64,000 nt of DNA, from positions 1,191,178 to 1,255,177 of the forward strand of contig NZ_LIVT01000001.1 in NCBI RefSeq assembly GCF_001905905.1, read 5' to 3'. The notes beneath the pieces were generated by a model that was not told the DNA's origin, ran no database searches, and saw nothing but the letters and a program-made list of their open reading frames with translations. A program made the translations under genes and the position numbers. This DNA comes from Streptomyces sp. CB02366 (GTDB lineage Bacteria > Actinomycetota > Actinomycetes > Streptomycetales > Streptomycetaceae). This document shows positions 8,536-17,138 of this stretch, one piece after another. The stretch's first letter is position 1. Every line of letters starts with the position of its first letter.

Positions 8536-9894
8536 ATGGTCGCAGAGCCAGGAGCACGGCGTAACCAAGAACTGTGCACCCTGCTTGAGCAGGCCGGATA
8601 CTCGGAAACCAAATTCGCCCGCGCTGTGAATCGTGTGGGGGCCGAGGCTGGACTGGTTCTGGCCTACAAGCAGCCCTCCGTGTCTCAGTGGAAACAGGGA
8701 ACACAGCCGAAACCGCAGGTGAGAGCCGTGATTCTGGCCGTTCTCGAACGCCGGCTGGGGCGCCCGGTGACCTATGCGGAAGCAGGATTGCAACCACCGG
8801 CAGGCGACCGGAACGGATCTCGGCGCGACACCGTGGAGTCCTTGATCAATCTAGGGAAGGAAGACATGAACCCCTCCCGTCGCAAACTCTTGACCACGGG
8901 CCTGTACTCCGCCGCCCTCACCGTTCCAGCCTTTTCTGCTCTCACTTCCGCCGCAGAGGCTGATGATCGCGACCGTTTCACCCGGCCGACCGGCAGAATT
9001 GGCCCCGGAGAAGTCGAGACTGTCCGCCGGATGACGGGCAAGATCGCCGATATCCTCGATGAACTGGGGGGCGGGCACGCCCGGCCGATGGCAGCCGCGT
9101 TCATGGTGAACACGGTCGCGGGCTACTTGCGCGCCGCCGCCTCGGAGAAGGTTCACCGCGACATGCTTTCGGCCGCGTCGGACCTTACGTATCTCACTGG
9201 CTGGATGGCGATGTACGAACGGGCCCACGGGCTCGGCCAGACCTACTACCTGCGGGCGCTGGACCTGGCTCAGGAGTCGGGTGACCAGCTCACCTACAGC
9301 CGCACTCTGCGCGGTATGAGCTTGCAGGCATCCCACCTGCGGTACGGGCAAAAGGCCCTGGACTACGCCGATTCAGCAGCCGAGGCGGCCCCACAGGCGG
9401 GCCCGCGTCTCGTCGCGTTCCTGCGCGGGCAGCAAGCTCACGCTTCGGCCATGGTGGGTGATCGGCAGGGAGCGATCGCCCGTCTCAAAGAAGCGGAAAC
9501 CGCTCTGGCCCGGGCGGATTTCCGACGCGACGCCGTAGGCGGGTACGACCAGGCCGCGTTCCTCTTCCACGTGTCCCACGTGCACTACGAAACGCGCGAA
9601 CTCGCGGCCTCCATCAAGGCACTTCGGTCCTCCATCCGGATCATGTCCCCCCTGGAGCGGCAAGGAAGGCTCCATGCGCACGCGGTGCTGGCGCAACGAC
9701 AGCACGAGTACGGGCACGTGGAGGAGGCATGCGCCTCGTGGGGCCGCTTCCTCGACGACTACGAGGGGCTGTCCACAGCGCGGGGCGACGAGCATTTCGA
9801 CAAGCTGCGCGCCCTGAGCACACCGCGGCCTTCGGCTGCCGTACGCAAGCTCCAGGACCGCATCCAAGCGGTGGCCCGGCTCAAAGCTGCATAA
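8536..9894 (+). CDS. XRE-family regulator with TPR-like C-terminal region
   Basis: This 452-residue protein starts at ATG 8536 with AGGGG upstream. Residues ~10-75 form a divergent XRE helix-turn-helix (ETKFARAVNRVG, KQPSVSQWKQGTQPKPQVR) ending RRLGRPVTYAEAGL. Around residue 112 is an Arg-Arg plus hydrophobic segment (MNPSRRKLLTTGLYSAALT). Residues ~160-450 are tetratricopeptide-like helical pairs (YYLRALDLAQESGDQL, LRGQQAHASAMVGDRQGAI). It is a clear paralogue of 11842-13185 on the other side of CRISPR array 1, sharing domain order and the same internal RR segment. Regulators of this form are numerous in Streptomyces and usually have unknown ligands. No cas-related domain is present. Confidence 0.8.
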   Translation: MVAEPGARRNQELCTLLEQAGYSETKFARAVNRVGAEAGLVLAYKQPSVSQWKQGTQPKPQVRAVILAVLERRLGRPVTYAEAGLQPPAGDRNGSRRDTVESLINLGKEDMNPSRRKLLTTGLYSAALTVPAFSALTSAAEADDRDRFTRPTGRIGPGEVETVRRMTGKIADILDELGGGHARPMAAAFMVNTVAGYLRAAASEKVHRDMLSAASDLTYLTGWMAMYERAHGLGQTYYLRALDLAQESGDQLTYSRTLRGMSLQASHLRYGQKALDYADSAAEAAPQAGPRLVAFLRGQQAHASAMVGDRQGAIARLKEAETALARADFRRDAVGGYDQAAFLFHVSHVHYETRELAASIKALRSSIRIMSPLERQGRLHAHAVLAQRQHEYGHVEEACASWGRFLDDYEGLSTARGDEHFDKLRALSTPRPSAAVRKLQDRIQAVARLKAA

Positions 9895-10133
9895 CCCCGC
9901 TCCGGAAACCGGGACGGCTCCGTCGCGCCCTCATGCCGGAGTGCGGCAAACCCCTTCACACGACGCATGGCCGGGGTTCACTTGCTCCTCTGCGGACGCA
10001 TCGCTTCACTGCGCGCCCGGGGTCGCCGCGTTCCGAGGACGCGATGGACGACATGCGGCTGCCTGACGCACCCGTCCTCGACGCCACGCACGCGCTACGA
10101 ACCCGGCTGGTTCGGTAGTGATCGGGGTGCCGC

Positions 10134-10291
10134 GTGCGGACCGATGGGCATGTTCGCCTGATCCGACCCCAGGCCGCGCAGACTTGGAACGAGTGCGCCC
10201 GCTCAGCCGTCCGGCCCGAGCCGGCTCCTGCGGTCAGCGAGGACGGCGTCACCGGGTTCCTCGTCTCGCTCGACCGCATCATCCTGCAACC
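10134..10291 (+). pseudogene. 3' remnant of an XRE-TPR regulator gene
   Basis: Translated here, the frame reads RLIRPQAAQTWNECARSAV then RPEPAPA, which aligns with the C-terminus of the intact regulator at 11842-13185 (NLIRPHVRNQ, LNERARSVVRPELIPA). It continues SEDGVT and SLDRIILQPA, which aligns with the remnant after array 2 (18578-18637). The stop codon present there has become TGT here, and no start or helix-turn-helix remains. Confidence 0.7.
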
Positions 10292-10347
10292 CGCCTGTCC
10301 CCTCAGCACACCTTCCGGAGACGCGTGCCCCACCCGTACGCCCTACC

Positions 10348-10472
10348 GCCCGCCTGGGCCGCAACGACAACCGTCTCGTCCTCTCCACCGACGACTGCGC
10401 CACCCACGAACCCCTCGGAAGCGCGCGGCCCGCTCGCGGCGTGCGCACCGACTGGAACCACGTCCCCCGAGA
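10348..10472 (+). pseudogene. Internal fragment of the wHTH/zinc-ribbon-like gene
   Basis: In frame, this piece reads ARLGRNDNRLVLSTDDCAT then HEPL and ARGV, closely matching ARLGRDDHRLALSAHDCTT, LEPL and ARGV of the intact gene at 20215-21423 (nucleotides ~20985-21100). It is joined directly after a sequence matching the start of the RibD-like reductase gene, so everything between has been deleted relative to the 18665-21423 arrangement. Confidence 0.7.
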
Positions 10473-10473
10473 G

Positions 10474-10645
10474 GCAGAACCCCGCCTCTTACGCCGAAGC
10501 CGGACCGACCAAACTGCCAGCGGGCAGAATGACACCGACTGCACCATGCTCTTGACCGCTTCGTAACGGAAGACCAGATATGCCGGTTTCTCAAGAAGTA
10601 AGTAAAAACCGCCACCCCGCCCCCTAAACCCGCAGGTCACGAACT
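10474..10645 (+). promoter_or_regulatory. CRISPR leader of array 1
   Basis: About 170 bp shared with arrays 2 and 3 immediately before the first repeat. The last ~65 bp are AT-rich and contain a symmetric element, CGGTTT (10584-10589) to AAACCG (10606-10611), bracketing TCAAGAAGTAAGTAA. The position relative to intact and degenerate repeats fixes this as the leader side, so arrays are transcribed on the plus strand. Confidence 0.8.
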
Positions 10646-11772
10646 GTGGTCCCCGCGCACGCGGGGGTGGTCCCGCACCGCACCGCCGCGCCGGATGGAT
10701 ATCACCGTGGTCCCCGCGCACGCGGGGGTGGTCCCGCGGCCCTTGAGCGGATGTTCGGCGGCACGCAGTGGTCCCCGCGCACGCGGGGGTGGTCCTCTCG
10801 GCGTTGCGCTTGCGGGCCTTGCGCCAGCGTGGTCCCCGCGCACGCGGGGGTGGTCCCCGGTAGAGGGTGCCGACGTCGAGCTGCTCCACGTGGTCCCCGC
10901 GCACGCGGGGGTGGTCCCGCCGCGCGCGACGTCGGCGCACCTCTGGCACTGTGGTCCCCGCGCACGCGGGGGTGGTCCCCGACCTCACCCGGGACCGGTA
11001 CGGCTACGTCAGTGGTCCCCGCGCACGCGGGGGTGGTCCTGCTCGTCGACGAGCGCCTGGCCGTCATCGACCGTGGTCCCCGCGCACGCGGGGGTGGTCC
11101 CCGGTTGCGCACCGGGTTGCCGAACCGGTTGTGGTGGTCCCCGCGCACGCGGGGGTGGTCCCGGCTTGACGTGCCCCTTCAGGGCGGGCGCCCGGTGGTC
11201 CCCGCGCACGCGGGGGTGGTCCCAAGAAGCTCGCAACTGTCCTCCCGGCCGTCGCGTGGTCCCCGCGCACGCGGGGGTGGTCCCTTGCTCGTCTTGCCAT
11301 CCGCCTGCGGCGGAACGTGGTCCCCGCGCACGCGGGGGTGGTCCCCTCGGCGCCCGCGAACTGCGCAAGAAGGACGGGTGGTCCCCGCGCACGCGGGGGT
11401 GGTCCCATCCGGCGTTGCGATCACCGGGCCCTGGACGGGTGGTCCCCGCGCACGCGGGGGTGGTCCTGGCCGGTGAGCCCTGTGGCCCGCTACCGGGGAG
11501 TGGTCCCCGCGCACGCGGGGGTGGTCCCGCCGAGACCCCCCGTCGCGGTGACGGGGGGCCGTGGTCCCCGCGCACGCGGGGGTGGTCCCTCCTCCAGGGC
11601 GCGGGCGAACAACTCCCGCGCGTGGTCCCCGCGCACGCGGGGGTGGTCCCTGGGGCAGCCCGCGCTCATCGACGGTGAGCGGGTGGTCCCCGCGCACGCG
11701 GGGGTGGTCCCGAGGCGTCACAGTAGGCACAGCTCCACCACTCGTGGTCCCCGCGCACGCGGGGGTGGTCCC
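10646..11772 (+). CRISPR. CRISPR array 1, type I-E-like, 19 repeats / 18 spacers
   Basis: Repeats occur at exact 61-bp steps from 10646 to 11744. The 28-29 nt repeat starts GTGGTCCCCGCGCACG and ends GGGGTGGTCC. It can fold CCCCGC-GCAC-GCGGGG and has the length and stem of type I-E repeats, with a crRNA handle GTGGTCC(C/T). All 19 copies look identical, including the last. Position 29 is C in 15 and T in 3 of the spacer units, so it probably derives from each protospacer. No cas gene lies within the window, so processing machinery must be elsewhere or absent. Confidence 0.97.
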
Positions 11773-11841
11773 GGGTTGGGAAGCGCGCAGGGTTTAAGGG
11801 CGTTAAGCGATGGGCTGAGTTGTGCAGGGGGTTGAGCGACC

Positions 11842-13185
11842 GTGGGCACCAGCGGGCCGAACACAACGTTAGAACGTCTGTTCCGCGAGACCGGCTGGAC
11901 GCTGCGGCAGTGCGCGCAAGCGATCAACAGGGTGGGAACCGAGCGCGGCACCCCCAAGCAGTACCGCGCGCCCTCGGTGCATCAATGGATGAGCGGGAGT
12001 CTTCCGCGCGACGATGCCCGCTCGCTGATCTTGGAAGCGTTCGCCCGACGGCTCGGGCGCCCCGTCACACACGCGGAAGCCGGCTTTCCGCACCCTGCCG
12101 AGGCAAAGGGGGCGGAGGTCAGCACAGTTGACGGGATCATCGATCTTGGGAGGCTGGACATGGACCCTTCCCGCCGTGGCGTACTGGGCGTCGCCCTGTT
12201 CTCCGTCGCGTTGACCGTCCCCGAGTGGCCGGACGTGGTCGGGCGCATCGAAGCCGCCCAAAACGGCGCGCGGACCCGTATCGGCATGTCCGATGTCCAC
12301 ACGGTCTCCGCGATGACAGAACAGCTCTCCACCATGGACGACCAGTTCGGCGGCCGCACGGCGCGTCCTCTGGCCGCAACCTTTCTCGTGAACACGGTCG
12401 CACCGTTCCTGCGTGTGCCAGGACCCGAGGATGTACGGAAAGCCATGATGTCCGCGGCGTCCGATCTCTGCTATCTCACCGGATACATGGCGGTTGACGA
12501 GGGCTTGCACGGTCTCGCACAGCGCTACTACCTCAAGGCACTGGAGCTTGCAGGAGCGTCCGAAGACCACTTGACGTACTGCACCACGCTCCGAGGCATG
12601 AGCGTGCAGGCCGTCGACCTCGGCCAAGGCCCGGTGGCGAAGCGGCTCGCCGACTCGGCCGCCGCATCGTCGCCGCAGGCCGGTCCACGCATGCGCGCCT
12701 TCCTCGCGGGACAACAGGCCCACGCCGCCGCCCAGATCGGGGACCGCAGGTCCGCACTCATGTATCTGCGGGAAGCGGAGACGGCCATGGACAAGGCGGA
12801 ATCAGGCGCGAAGGTGTTCGGCTCTTACGACCCGGCTTCGCTCAACTACCACACCAGCCAGGTCCGTTATGAGATGGGCGACCTGCGCGGCGCGGTTGAG
12901 GCCCTGCAAGAGTCGGACCGGCTTCGGTACAGCGTCTACCGACGCACACGCGTCAAGGAACGAGCGATCCTTGCCGAGCGGCAGCTGTCCATCGGCCACC
13001 TGGAGGCCGCATGCCAGACATGGGGGCTCGCGCTGGACGACTATCCATTGGTCAACAGTGGCCGTATCGACAAACGCATGACGGACATGTTCAACCTGAT
13101 CCGGCCCCACGTCCGTAACCAAGCCGCCCGAGCCTTGAACGAGCGCGCCCGTTCGGTCGTCCGACCCGAGCTGATCCCGGCGTAG
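11842..13185 (+). CDS. XRE-family regulator with TPR-like C-terminal region (paralogue)
   Basis: This 447-residue protein starts at GTG 11842 with AGGGGG about 10 nt upstream, only 69 bp after the last repeat of array 1. The N-terminal helix-turn-helix contains QCAQAINRVGTERGT and SVHQWMSGSLPRDDARS, then RRLGRPVTHAEAGF, as in the paralogue at 8536. The internal RR plus hydrophobic segment is MDPSRRGVLGVALFSVALT. TPR-like helices follow (LRGMSVQAVDLGQG, AGQQAHAAAQIGDRRSALMYL). Its C-terminal residues match the degraded sequence in both 534-bp leader blocks, so this family has repeatedly neighboured these arrays. Role unknown; regulation of adjacent genes is inferred. Confidence 0.8.
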   Translation: MGTSGPNTTLERLFRETGWTLRQCAQAINRVGTERGTPKQYRAPSVHQWMSGSLPRDDARSLILEAFARRLGRPVTHAEAGFPHPAEAKGAEVSTVDGIIDLGRLDMDPSRRGVLGVALFSVALTVPEWPDVVGRIEAAQNGARTRIGMSDVHTVSAMTEQLSTMDDQFGGRTARPLAATFLVNTVAPFLRVPGPEDVRKAMMSAASDLCYLTGYMAVDEGLHGLAQRYYLKALELAGASEDHLTYCTTLRGMSVQAVDLGQGPVAKRLADSAAASSPQAGPRMRAFLAGQQAHAAAQIGDRRSALMYLREAETAMDKAESGAKVFGSYDPASLNYHTSQVRYEMGDLRGAVEALQESDRLRYSVYRRTRVKERAILAERQLSIGHLEAACQTWGLALDDYPLVNSGRIDKRMTDMFNLIRPHVRNQAARALNERARSVVRPELIPA

Positions 13186-13702
13186 CGAAGCCCGCCACTC
13201 CCTGAGCCGGGAACGTGCCAGGAGCCACGCGGGCGCGGGCGCCCTGCCCTTGACCGACCGCAACGGCGTGCAGGCCGTAGGCACCCCCGCAGAGCCCGCC
13301 TCCGCTCGGATCTTCGATCAGCTCGACCGACTCGACCGACTCGACCAAGCGCTGGCCCCTGCGTTCAGCCAGGACAGCGTCGCCGAGTTCCGCGCTTCGG
13401 TCGGCCCCGTGATCGGCGGCTCGGCCGCCGCCTCCGCACACCTTGTCGACGCCGGGGCGACCCTGTCACAACAACACCAACGGGTTTTGTTCACGGAAGC
13501 GACAGCATCTGTAAACGAGGTCGGGGGACGGCAGCGGTGCGCTGTGCTCGATATCCATGGGAAGCCACAGCGCCAATGCACCCCGTTTCCTGAGTGGGTC
13601 GCTGAAGCGGCGCCACGGAGAACCACAAAACCCGTTGGAGGACGAGGGCGACACCTGCTACGTTCCCGGGAGGCCGTGCGACAGATCGAGGAGGTGGTAC
13701 CC
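13186..13702 (+). other. Gap with a weak ORF
   Basis: A TTG-initiated frame from 13250 to the stop at 13756 shows some codon periodicity for its first ~60 codons (RLDQALAPAFSQDSVAEFRAS). It then loses it in a lower-GC stretch (13480-13700). No homology is recognisable and no good start signal precedes it. The strong ribosome site at 13688-13694 points to a separate short ORF in the same frame. Confidence 0.3.
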
Positions 13703-13756
13703 GTGAACACAGTATTGACATGGGTGCTCCCCTCCGGGGTCACGGTCGGGCGATAG
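13703..13756 (+). CDS. 17-residue leader-type ORF before the hydrolase gene
   Basis: GAGGAGG at 13688-13694 lies 8 nt before a GTG at 13703. The frame encodes MNTVLTWVLPSGVTVGR and stops at 13756. This is the best Shine-Dalgarno in the neighbourhood. The ORF ends 48 bp before the hydrolase start, so it may be a regulatory upstream ORF, a small bioactive peptide, or the remnant of a longer gene. No family is recognised. Confidence 0.4.
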   Translation: MNTVLTWVLPSGVTVGR

Positions 13757-13804
13757 GCAGGTCGTCCGGGAGCGCCGTCCGGTGCACTCCCGAAAGGCAC
13801 GACC

Positions 13805-14545
13805 ATGCATTTCACTTCCGAGCAGGCCCTCGACGACGGCGTCCTCGAACGCGAGTTCACCCTCGGCGAGGTCCCCGGCATCCTGTGGACGCCTGATTCC
13901 GCATCCGCATCCGCACCGGTGCCGCTGATCCTGCTCAGCCCCCCGCCGCTCGGACTGCGCAAGACGTATCCCCGACTGGTGGCCCGAGCCCGGCACGCTG
14001 CGGCGGACGGCTTCGCCACAGCCGCCATCGAGCTCCCCGGAAGCGGCGACCGGCCCCGCCTGCCCGGCGCCGAGCGGGCCCTCTCCGACCTGCGCCGGGC
14101 GCTGGAAGCCGGCGAGCCGGTCAACGACGAGACCATCGACACCCTCATCCTCCCCCTGGTCGACAAAGCGGTCCCAGAATGGCAGGCCGCCCTGGACGCC
14201 ATCCTGGCGCTGCCCCAGATCAACGGCCCAGTCGGGTATTCGGGGGGAGTGATCTCCATCGGAACCCGCTTGGCAGTGGTCGAGCCGCGCATCTCGGCTG
14301 CTGTTCTGTTCGCCGGAAGTTTCGTGCCTCGCGCGATGTTCGAGGAGGCCCGGCAGGTCACCATCCCGCTGCATGTCCTGCTGCAGTGGGACGACGAAGG
14401 GAACGACCGGCAGGCGGCCCTGGACCTGTTCGACGCGTTCGGCTCCAGGGAGAAGACCCTGCACGCCAACATGGGCGGACACACCGGTGTCCCGCAGTTC
14501 GCAGGGGACGCCGCGGCCCAGTTCTTCACTCGCCATCTGAAGTGA
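13805..14545 (+). CDS. Alpha/beta hydrolase (dienelactone-hydrolase-like)
   Basis: This is a 246-residue soluble protein from ATG 13805. The alpha/beta-hydrolase triad is readable: nucleophile elbow GYSGG (about residue 146), an acidic residue in LLQWDDEGND (about 198-203) and His in MGGHTGVP (about 226). PLILLSPPPLGL forms the first core strand and oxyanion region, and there is no signal peptide. The substrate cannot be inferred. A strong-RBS mini-ORF lies just upstream and a clear terminator lies 100 bp downstream, so this is a short single-gene unit inside the CRISPR-bearing island. Confidence 0.8.
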   Translation: MHFTSEQALDDGVLEREFTLGEVPGILWTPDSASASAPVPLILLSPPPLGLRKTYPRLVARARHAAADGFATAAIELPGSGDRPRLPGAERALSDLRRALEAGEPVNDETIDTLILPLVDKAVPEWQAALDAILALPQINGPVGYSGGVISIGTRLAVVEPRISAAVLFAGSFVPRAMFEEARQVTIPLHVLLQWDDEGNDRQAALDLFDAFGSREKTLHANMGGHTGVPQFAGDAAAQFFTRHLK

Positions 14546-14645
14546 GTCCGGGCCGTCAGATCGGCAACACACATGAGCTGGTATCGGCCGACATGACGCT
14601 CAAGGAAGGTAGGTAGCGGTCCTCCGAAGGGTTCGTCACCGTGGG

Positions 14646-14669
14646 CCCCTGCTGAACTCTCAGCAGGGG
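14646..14669 (+). terminator. Terminator after the hydrolase gene
   Basis: CCCCTGCTGA and TCAGCAGGGG form a perfect 10-bp stem with a 4-nt loop, followed by TCTGTTCTT. Confidence 0.8.
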
Positions 14670-14834
14670 TCTGTTCTTCCCTGAAGCCATGAATCATTCG
14701 ATTTCTACAGAGCTTCGAGTGCTGCCGAAACCCGTGTACAGGCGCTGCCGGTTCTCGAGTTCCGGCGCAGCTTCTGTGGTGGATCGTTCTCAGGCGGGGA
14801 GTGGGCTCGTGGGCTCCGCAGCGTCGTGGACCAA

Positions 14835-15742
14835 CTCAGTGAACCTCTTTCATCCTGTGCTGGAGGGTGAAAGAGGCTGGTCAGCGAGGGTGGTGACGAG
14901 ACAGGGCCCCTTGTCGTTGGCGTGGTGATTCCACTCATCACACCGGCGACCGAAGGGGCCCTGTTGGTTCCGTATGCTGCCACGCTCGACGTCCCTCATG
15001 AGCTGGTCGAGCATGTCGCTTGGCTGCTGCACGAGCACCGCCAGGCCCGCAACACCCGCTGGCGCAAGCTCGGCTGTTTCAAGCAGGCGTTGCTCACGCT
15101 GGTGCACCTGCGTAAGAACGAGACGTTCTCGCAGCTCGGGGCCGGTTTCGGGATATCCCAGGCCACCGCCTGGCGTTACGTCGACGAGACCTTGGACGTG
15201 CTGGCGGGCTGGGCGCCGGGCCTCCAAGAAGCGCTCACCGGTCTCGGTGAGGGCGATCACGTCATCGTTGACGGCACGCTGATCCCGATCGACCGGATCG
15301 GCGCGGACGAGCCGTACTACTCGATGAAACACCGCAAGCATGGGATGAACGTGCAGGTCATCCCCGTCCCGACGGCACACCTCTTTGGTTCTCCCGCGCG
15401 ACACCCGGCGGACCCACGACCTGACCGCGGCCCGGGCCCACAGCCGTCGTCCAGGCCTGCCTCACCCGGCAGATCCTCGTCCTCGCCGACCGTGCCTACC
15501 AGGGCGCCGGCGCCACCTTCCGCACCCCGTACTACCACCACCGCGAACAGCCCGCTCACTATCAGCAGTTCAACCGCGACCACGCACGGCTGAGAGCACC
15601 CGGCGAACGCGCCTTCGCACAGCTAAAGTCCTGGCACATCCTCCGCCGAGCCCGATGCTCCACCCGACGCATCGGCACCATCGTCCAAGCCGTCCACACG
15701 TTGCTGACCTGCAACTATTCAGGATGAAAGAGGCTCACTGAG
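14835..15742 (+). mobile_element. Degenerate IS5-type insertion sequence
   Basis: A ~908-bp element is bounded by 23-bp inverted repeats starting CTCAGTGA (14835-14857, and complement at 15720-15742) that differ at one position. The CTCAG/CTGAG ends may include the duplicated target. The single transposase frame inside is broken. The left end also contains an internal hairpin-forming copy of the terminal motif, the same structure found alone at 17098-17138. Confidence 0.8.
14922..15727 (+). pseudogene. IS5-family DDE transposase, frameshifted
   Basis: The N-terminal half is intact from GTG 14922: a helical region (HELVEHVAWLLHEHRQARNTRW), a helix-turn-helix (FSQLGAGFGISQATAWRYV) and the first catalytic strand DHVIVDGTLIPIDRI, where the D is the first DDE residue. 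Between ~15380 and 15450 at least three frame changes are needed to continue WFSRATPG, THDLTAARAH and VVQACLTRQILVLADRAYQGAG. The last part (FNRDHARLRAPGERAFAQLK then LLTCNYSG) ends at 15727. The enzyme is therefore inactive unless programmed shifts occur, and three shifts in 70 bp argue for decay. Confidence 0.85.
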
Positions 15743-15768
15743 GCCGGGCCCACTACGTTGGGCTGACC

Positions 15769-16179
15769 TCAGAATGTACCTGTGTAAATCAGCTTGCCGT
15801 CTCCCCCATACACGGCAACGGGCAAAGACCCAGATTCCGACCGCTGCCACGCCCCAAATGCCCCCGCGAGGAGCTCGCCGTTCTGCTCCGTCGACTGAGC
15901 GGCAGACAGCGTCGTCGAGATGAAAGCACGCCCCTGTTTCCTGTCCCAATCGCCGATAATTTTATCAACCGACGGAACCAGCGCGTATACTGCCGCGTCA
16001 TTCCGACTCGCCTTGCGGAATTCCTCAGCACTCCTTTTTGAATCAGCTGCGTCGTCATCCGGAGGAAGCGTCTTGACTATAGCGGGTGTCTGAGATTCAG
16101 CGTCAGGCTCCGCTGTTAGCGAGCAGCCCGTCAAGAGACCGGCGATCAACAAACCAGTAATAATGGCACGAAACCGCAT
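15769..16179 (-). CDS. Small lipoprotein
   Basis: This is a 136-residue protein from ATG 16179 with a short signal peptide (MRFRAIITGLLIAGLLTGC). The lipobox LLTGC places the lipidated Cys at residue 19. The mature part is acidic (DDDAADSK) followed by a small domain (AAVYALVPSVDKIIGDWD, GDGKLIYTGTF). GC content is lower than in the flanking core genes, suggesting acquisition. It lies convergent to the IS end and downstream of the I36-type gene, separated by a hairpin. Function unknown. Confidence 0.75.
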   Translation of the reverse strand: MRFRAIITGLLIAGLLTGCSLTAEPDAESQTPAIVKTLPPDDDAADSKRSAEEFRKASRNDAAVYALVPSVDKIIGDWDRKQGRAFISTTLSAAQSTEQNGELLAGAFGAWQRSESGSLPVAVYGGDGKLIYTGTF

Positions 16180-16202
16180 TTACCAATTCCAATCGACTCA
16201 AA

Positions 16203-16237
16203 GTGCCCCTCCATCCGACTCGTGGATGAAGGGGCAC
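16203..16237. terminator. Hairpin between two exported-protein genes
   Basis: GTGCCCCTCCATCC (16203-16216) pairs with GGATGAAGGGGCAC (16224-16237) with one mismatch and a 7-nt loop. It ends the I36-type gene upstream on the minus strand. Confidence 0.7.
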
Positions 16238-16247
16238 GATACAGGAC

Positions 16248-16952
16248 TTACAGACTCAGGTGATCAGCCTTGTTGTTCCAGTCTCCGCCGTACGGGTAGT
16301 CCACGTTGTTGAGCTTTCCGCACGTCCCCGTCGGCTGGTAGTAATCAGGATCAGGCAGCCCGGTGCGCCAGTCCGTGAGCTTCACACCGCCGCCGCTTTT
16401 GTTGTTGCAGATCGAACCCGTCTTGTCACGGAAGTTATGGCTCCCGAGATTCTTCCCACCACTTACGAACCGAAGCATCCGCCCCGAGTAGGACGTGTAG
16501 TCGAATATGCAGCCGTAGCCGAACGGGCAGTCCGCGACAGCTTTCGTACCCACCGACCCCGCCTGAACGGAAGCCGACGCGCCAGGCGCAGCAGGGGACT
16601 TCTCAACCAGCGTGCGCTGCTTCATCCCCTTCGTGCTCAGCGCCCCCGGGACCTTAAGGCCTGCGGCTTCTGCGGCAAGGGCATGCCCCAGACTCTCGTC
16701 TGCCAGATCGCGCTGTTCATCTTCCACCGTGTCGTAGCAGCGCATGTCCCCCTCGGCTACTTCGGTGCAGATCTGCGCACCCTGCCAGCCCTCACCGAGA
16801 ATAATGGTTTGACCGTTGTACGTCGCAGTCACCACCTGCTCTACGGACTGCGCCGGATCATCCGGCTCGCCCGAAGCGAAGGCAGACGAAGGTGCCAGCA
16901 GCACCATGGATGCTGCCACCGCAGTGGCTGCTATGACTCTACGGAATATCAC
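16248..16952 (-). CDS. Secreted peptidase-inhibitor I36-family-like protein
   Basis: This is a 234-residue protein from GTG 16952, preceded by GGGGGGAA. The signal peptide has a hydrophobic core (IAATAVAASMVLLAPSS) with cleavage near AFASG (about residue 27). The C-terminal domain (about 140-234) has ADCPFGYGCIFDYTSYSGRM and a Cys-rich ending (SICNNKS, TGTCGKL) typical of the beta/gamma-crystallin-like I36 inhibitors such as the Streptomyces metalloproteinase inhibitor SMPI. The ~110-residue spacer between signal and domain is longer than in simple inhibitors and may be a propeptide. Lower GC than its surroundings. Confidence 0.7.
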   Translation of the reverse strand: MIFRRVIAATAVAASMVLLAPSSAFASGEPDDPAQSVEQVVTATYNGQTIILGEGWQGAQICTEVAEGDMRCYDTVEDEQRDLADESLGHALAAEAAGLKVPGALSTKGMKQRTLVEKSPAAPGASASVQAGSVGTKAVADCPFGYGCIFDYTSYSGRMLRFVSGGKNLGSHNFRDKTGSICNNKSGGGVKLTDWRTGLPDPDYYQPTGTCGKLNNVDYPYGGDWNNKADHLSL

Positions 16953-17097
16953 GAGTTCCCCCCTCTTTTTCCCTGAAGGGCAACTATAAACCCTTTCACA
17001 AAACGTCGTACGCTACTCGGCATCATCGAATAATTTCCGCCACATCATTGACTTGAATCGTCCTACGCGTTTTAGGCATCAGACGCAGAAGGGTCGC

Positions 17098-17138
17098 TGA
17101 ACCTCTTTCATCCTGTGCTGGAGGATGAAAGAGGTTCA
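17098..17138. repeat. Solo palindromic IS-end remnant
   Basis: TGAACCTCTTTCATCCT (17098-17114) and its perfect complement (17122-17138) flank GTGCTGG. Bases 17098-17121 match the left terminus of the IS at 14835 almost exactly, and the complement arm matches its right terminus. The structure is what would remain if both IS ends were joined without the transposase, or a tiny non-autonomous derivative. Confidence 0.75.

Larger units (their letters stand above)
10112..10645 (+). repeat. 534-bp duplicated block, copy 1 (before CRISPR array 1)
   Basis: This interval matches 17223-17756 with no indel (constant offset of 7111 bp). The one mismatch I can see is G at 10148 against A at 17259. The block ends exactly at the first repeat of each array. 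It contains, in order, fragments resembling the 3' end of an XRE-TPR gene, the start of the RibD-like gene, an internal part of the wHTH gene, and the CRISPR leader. The near identity indicates a recent duplication or gene conversion. Confidence 0.95.

Noticed and set aside
10637..11730. Several open frames on both strands inside array 1, and equivalents in array 3
   Set aside because: All are made of the translated 61-bp repeat-spacer unit; GC-rich repeats lack stop codons, and no start signals are present.
13250..13756. A 168-codon plus-strand frame from a TTG
   Set aside because: Codon periodicity fades after ~60 codons, no start signal, and an internal strong ribosome site supports a separate 17-codon ORF instead. 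Mentioned only as a weak ORF.
13318..14697. A 459-codon minus-strand frame opposite the hydrolase
   Set aside because: It is antisense to the alpha/beta hydrolase, which has a complete catalytic triad; composition (Ser/Arg-rich) is typical of a shadow frame.
14835..17138. Composite transposon carrying the lipoprotein and I36-type genes
   Set aside because: The right-hand copy is a 41-bp remnant, the left transposase is broken and I see no outer target duplication, so mobility as a unit is not supported.
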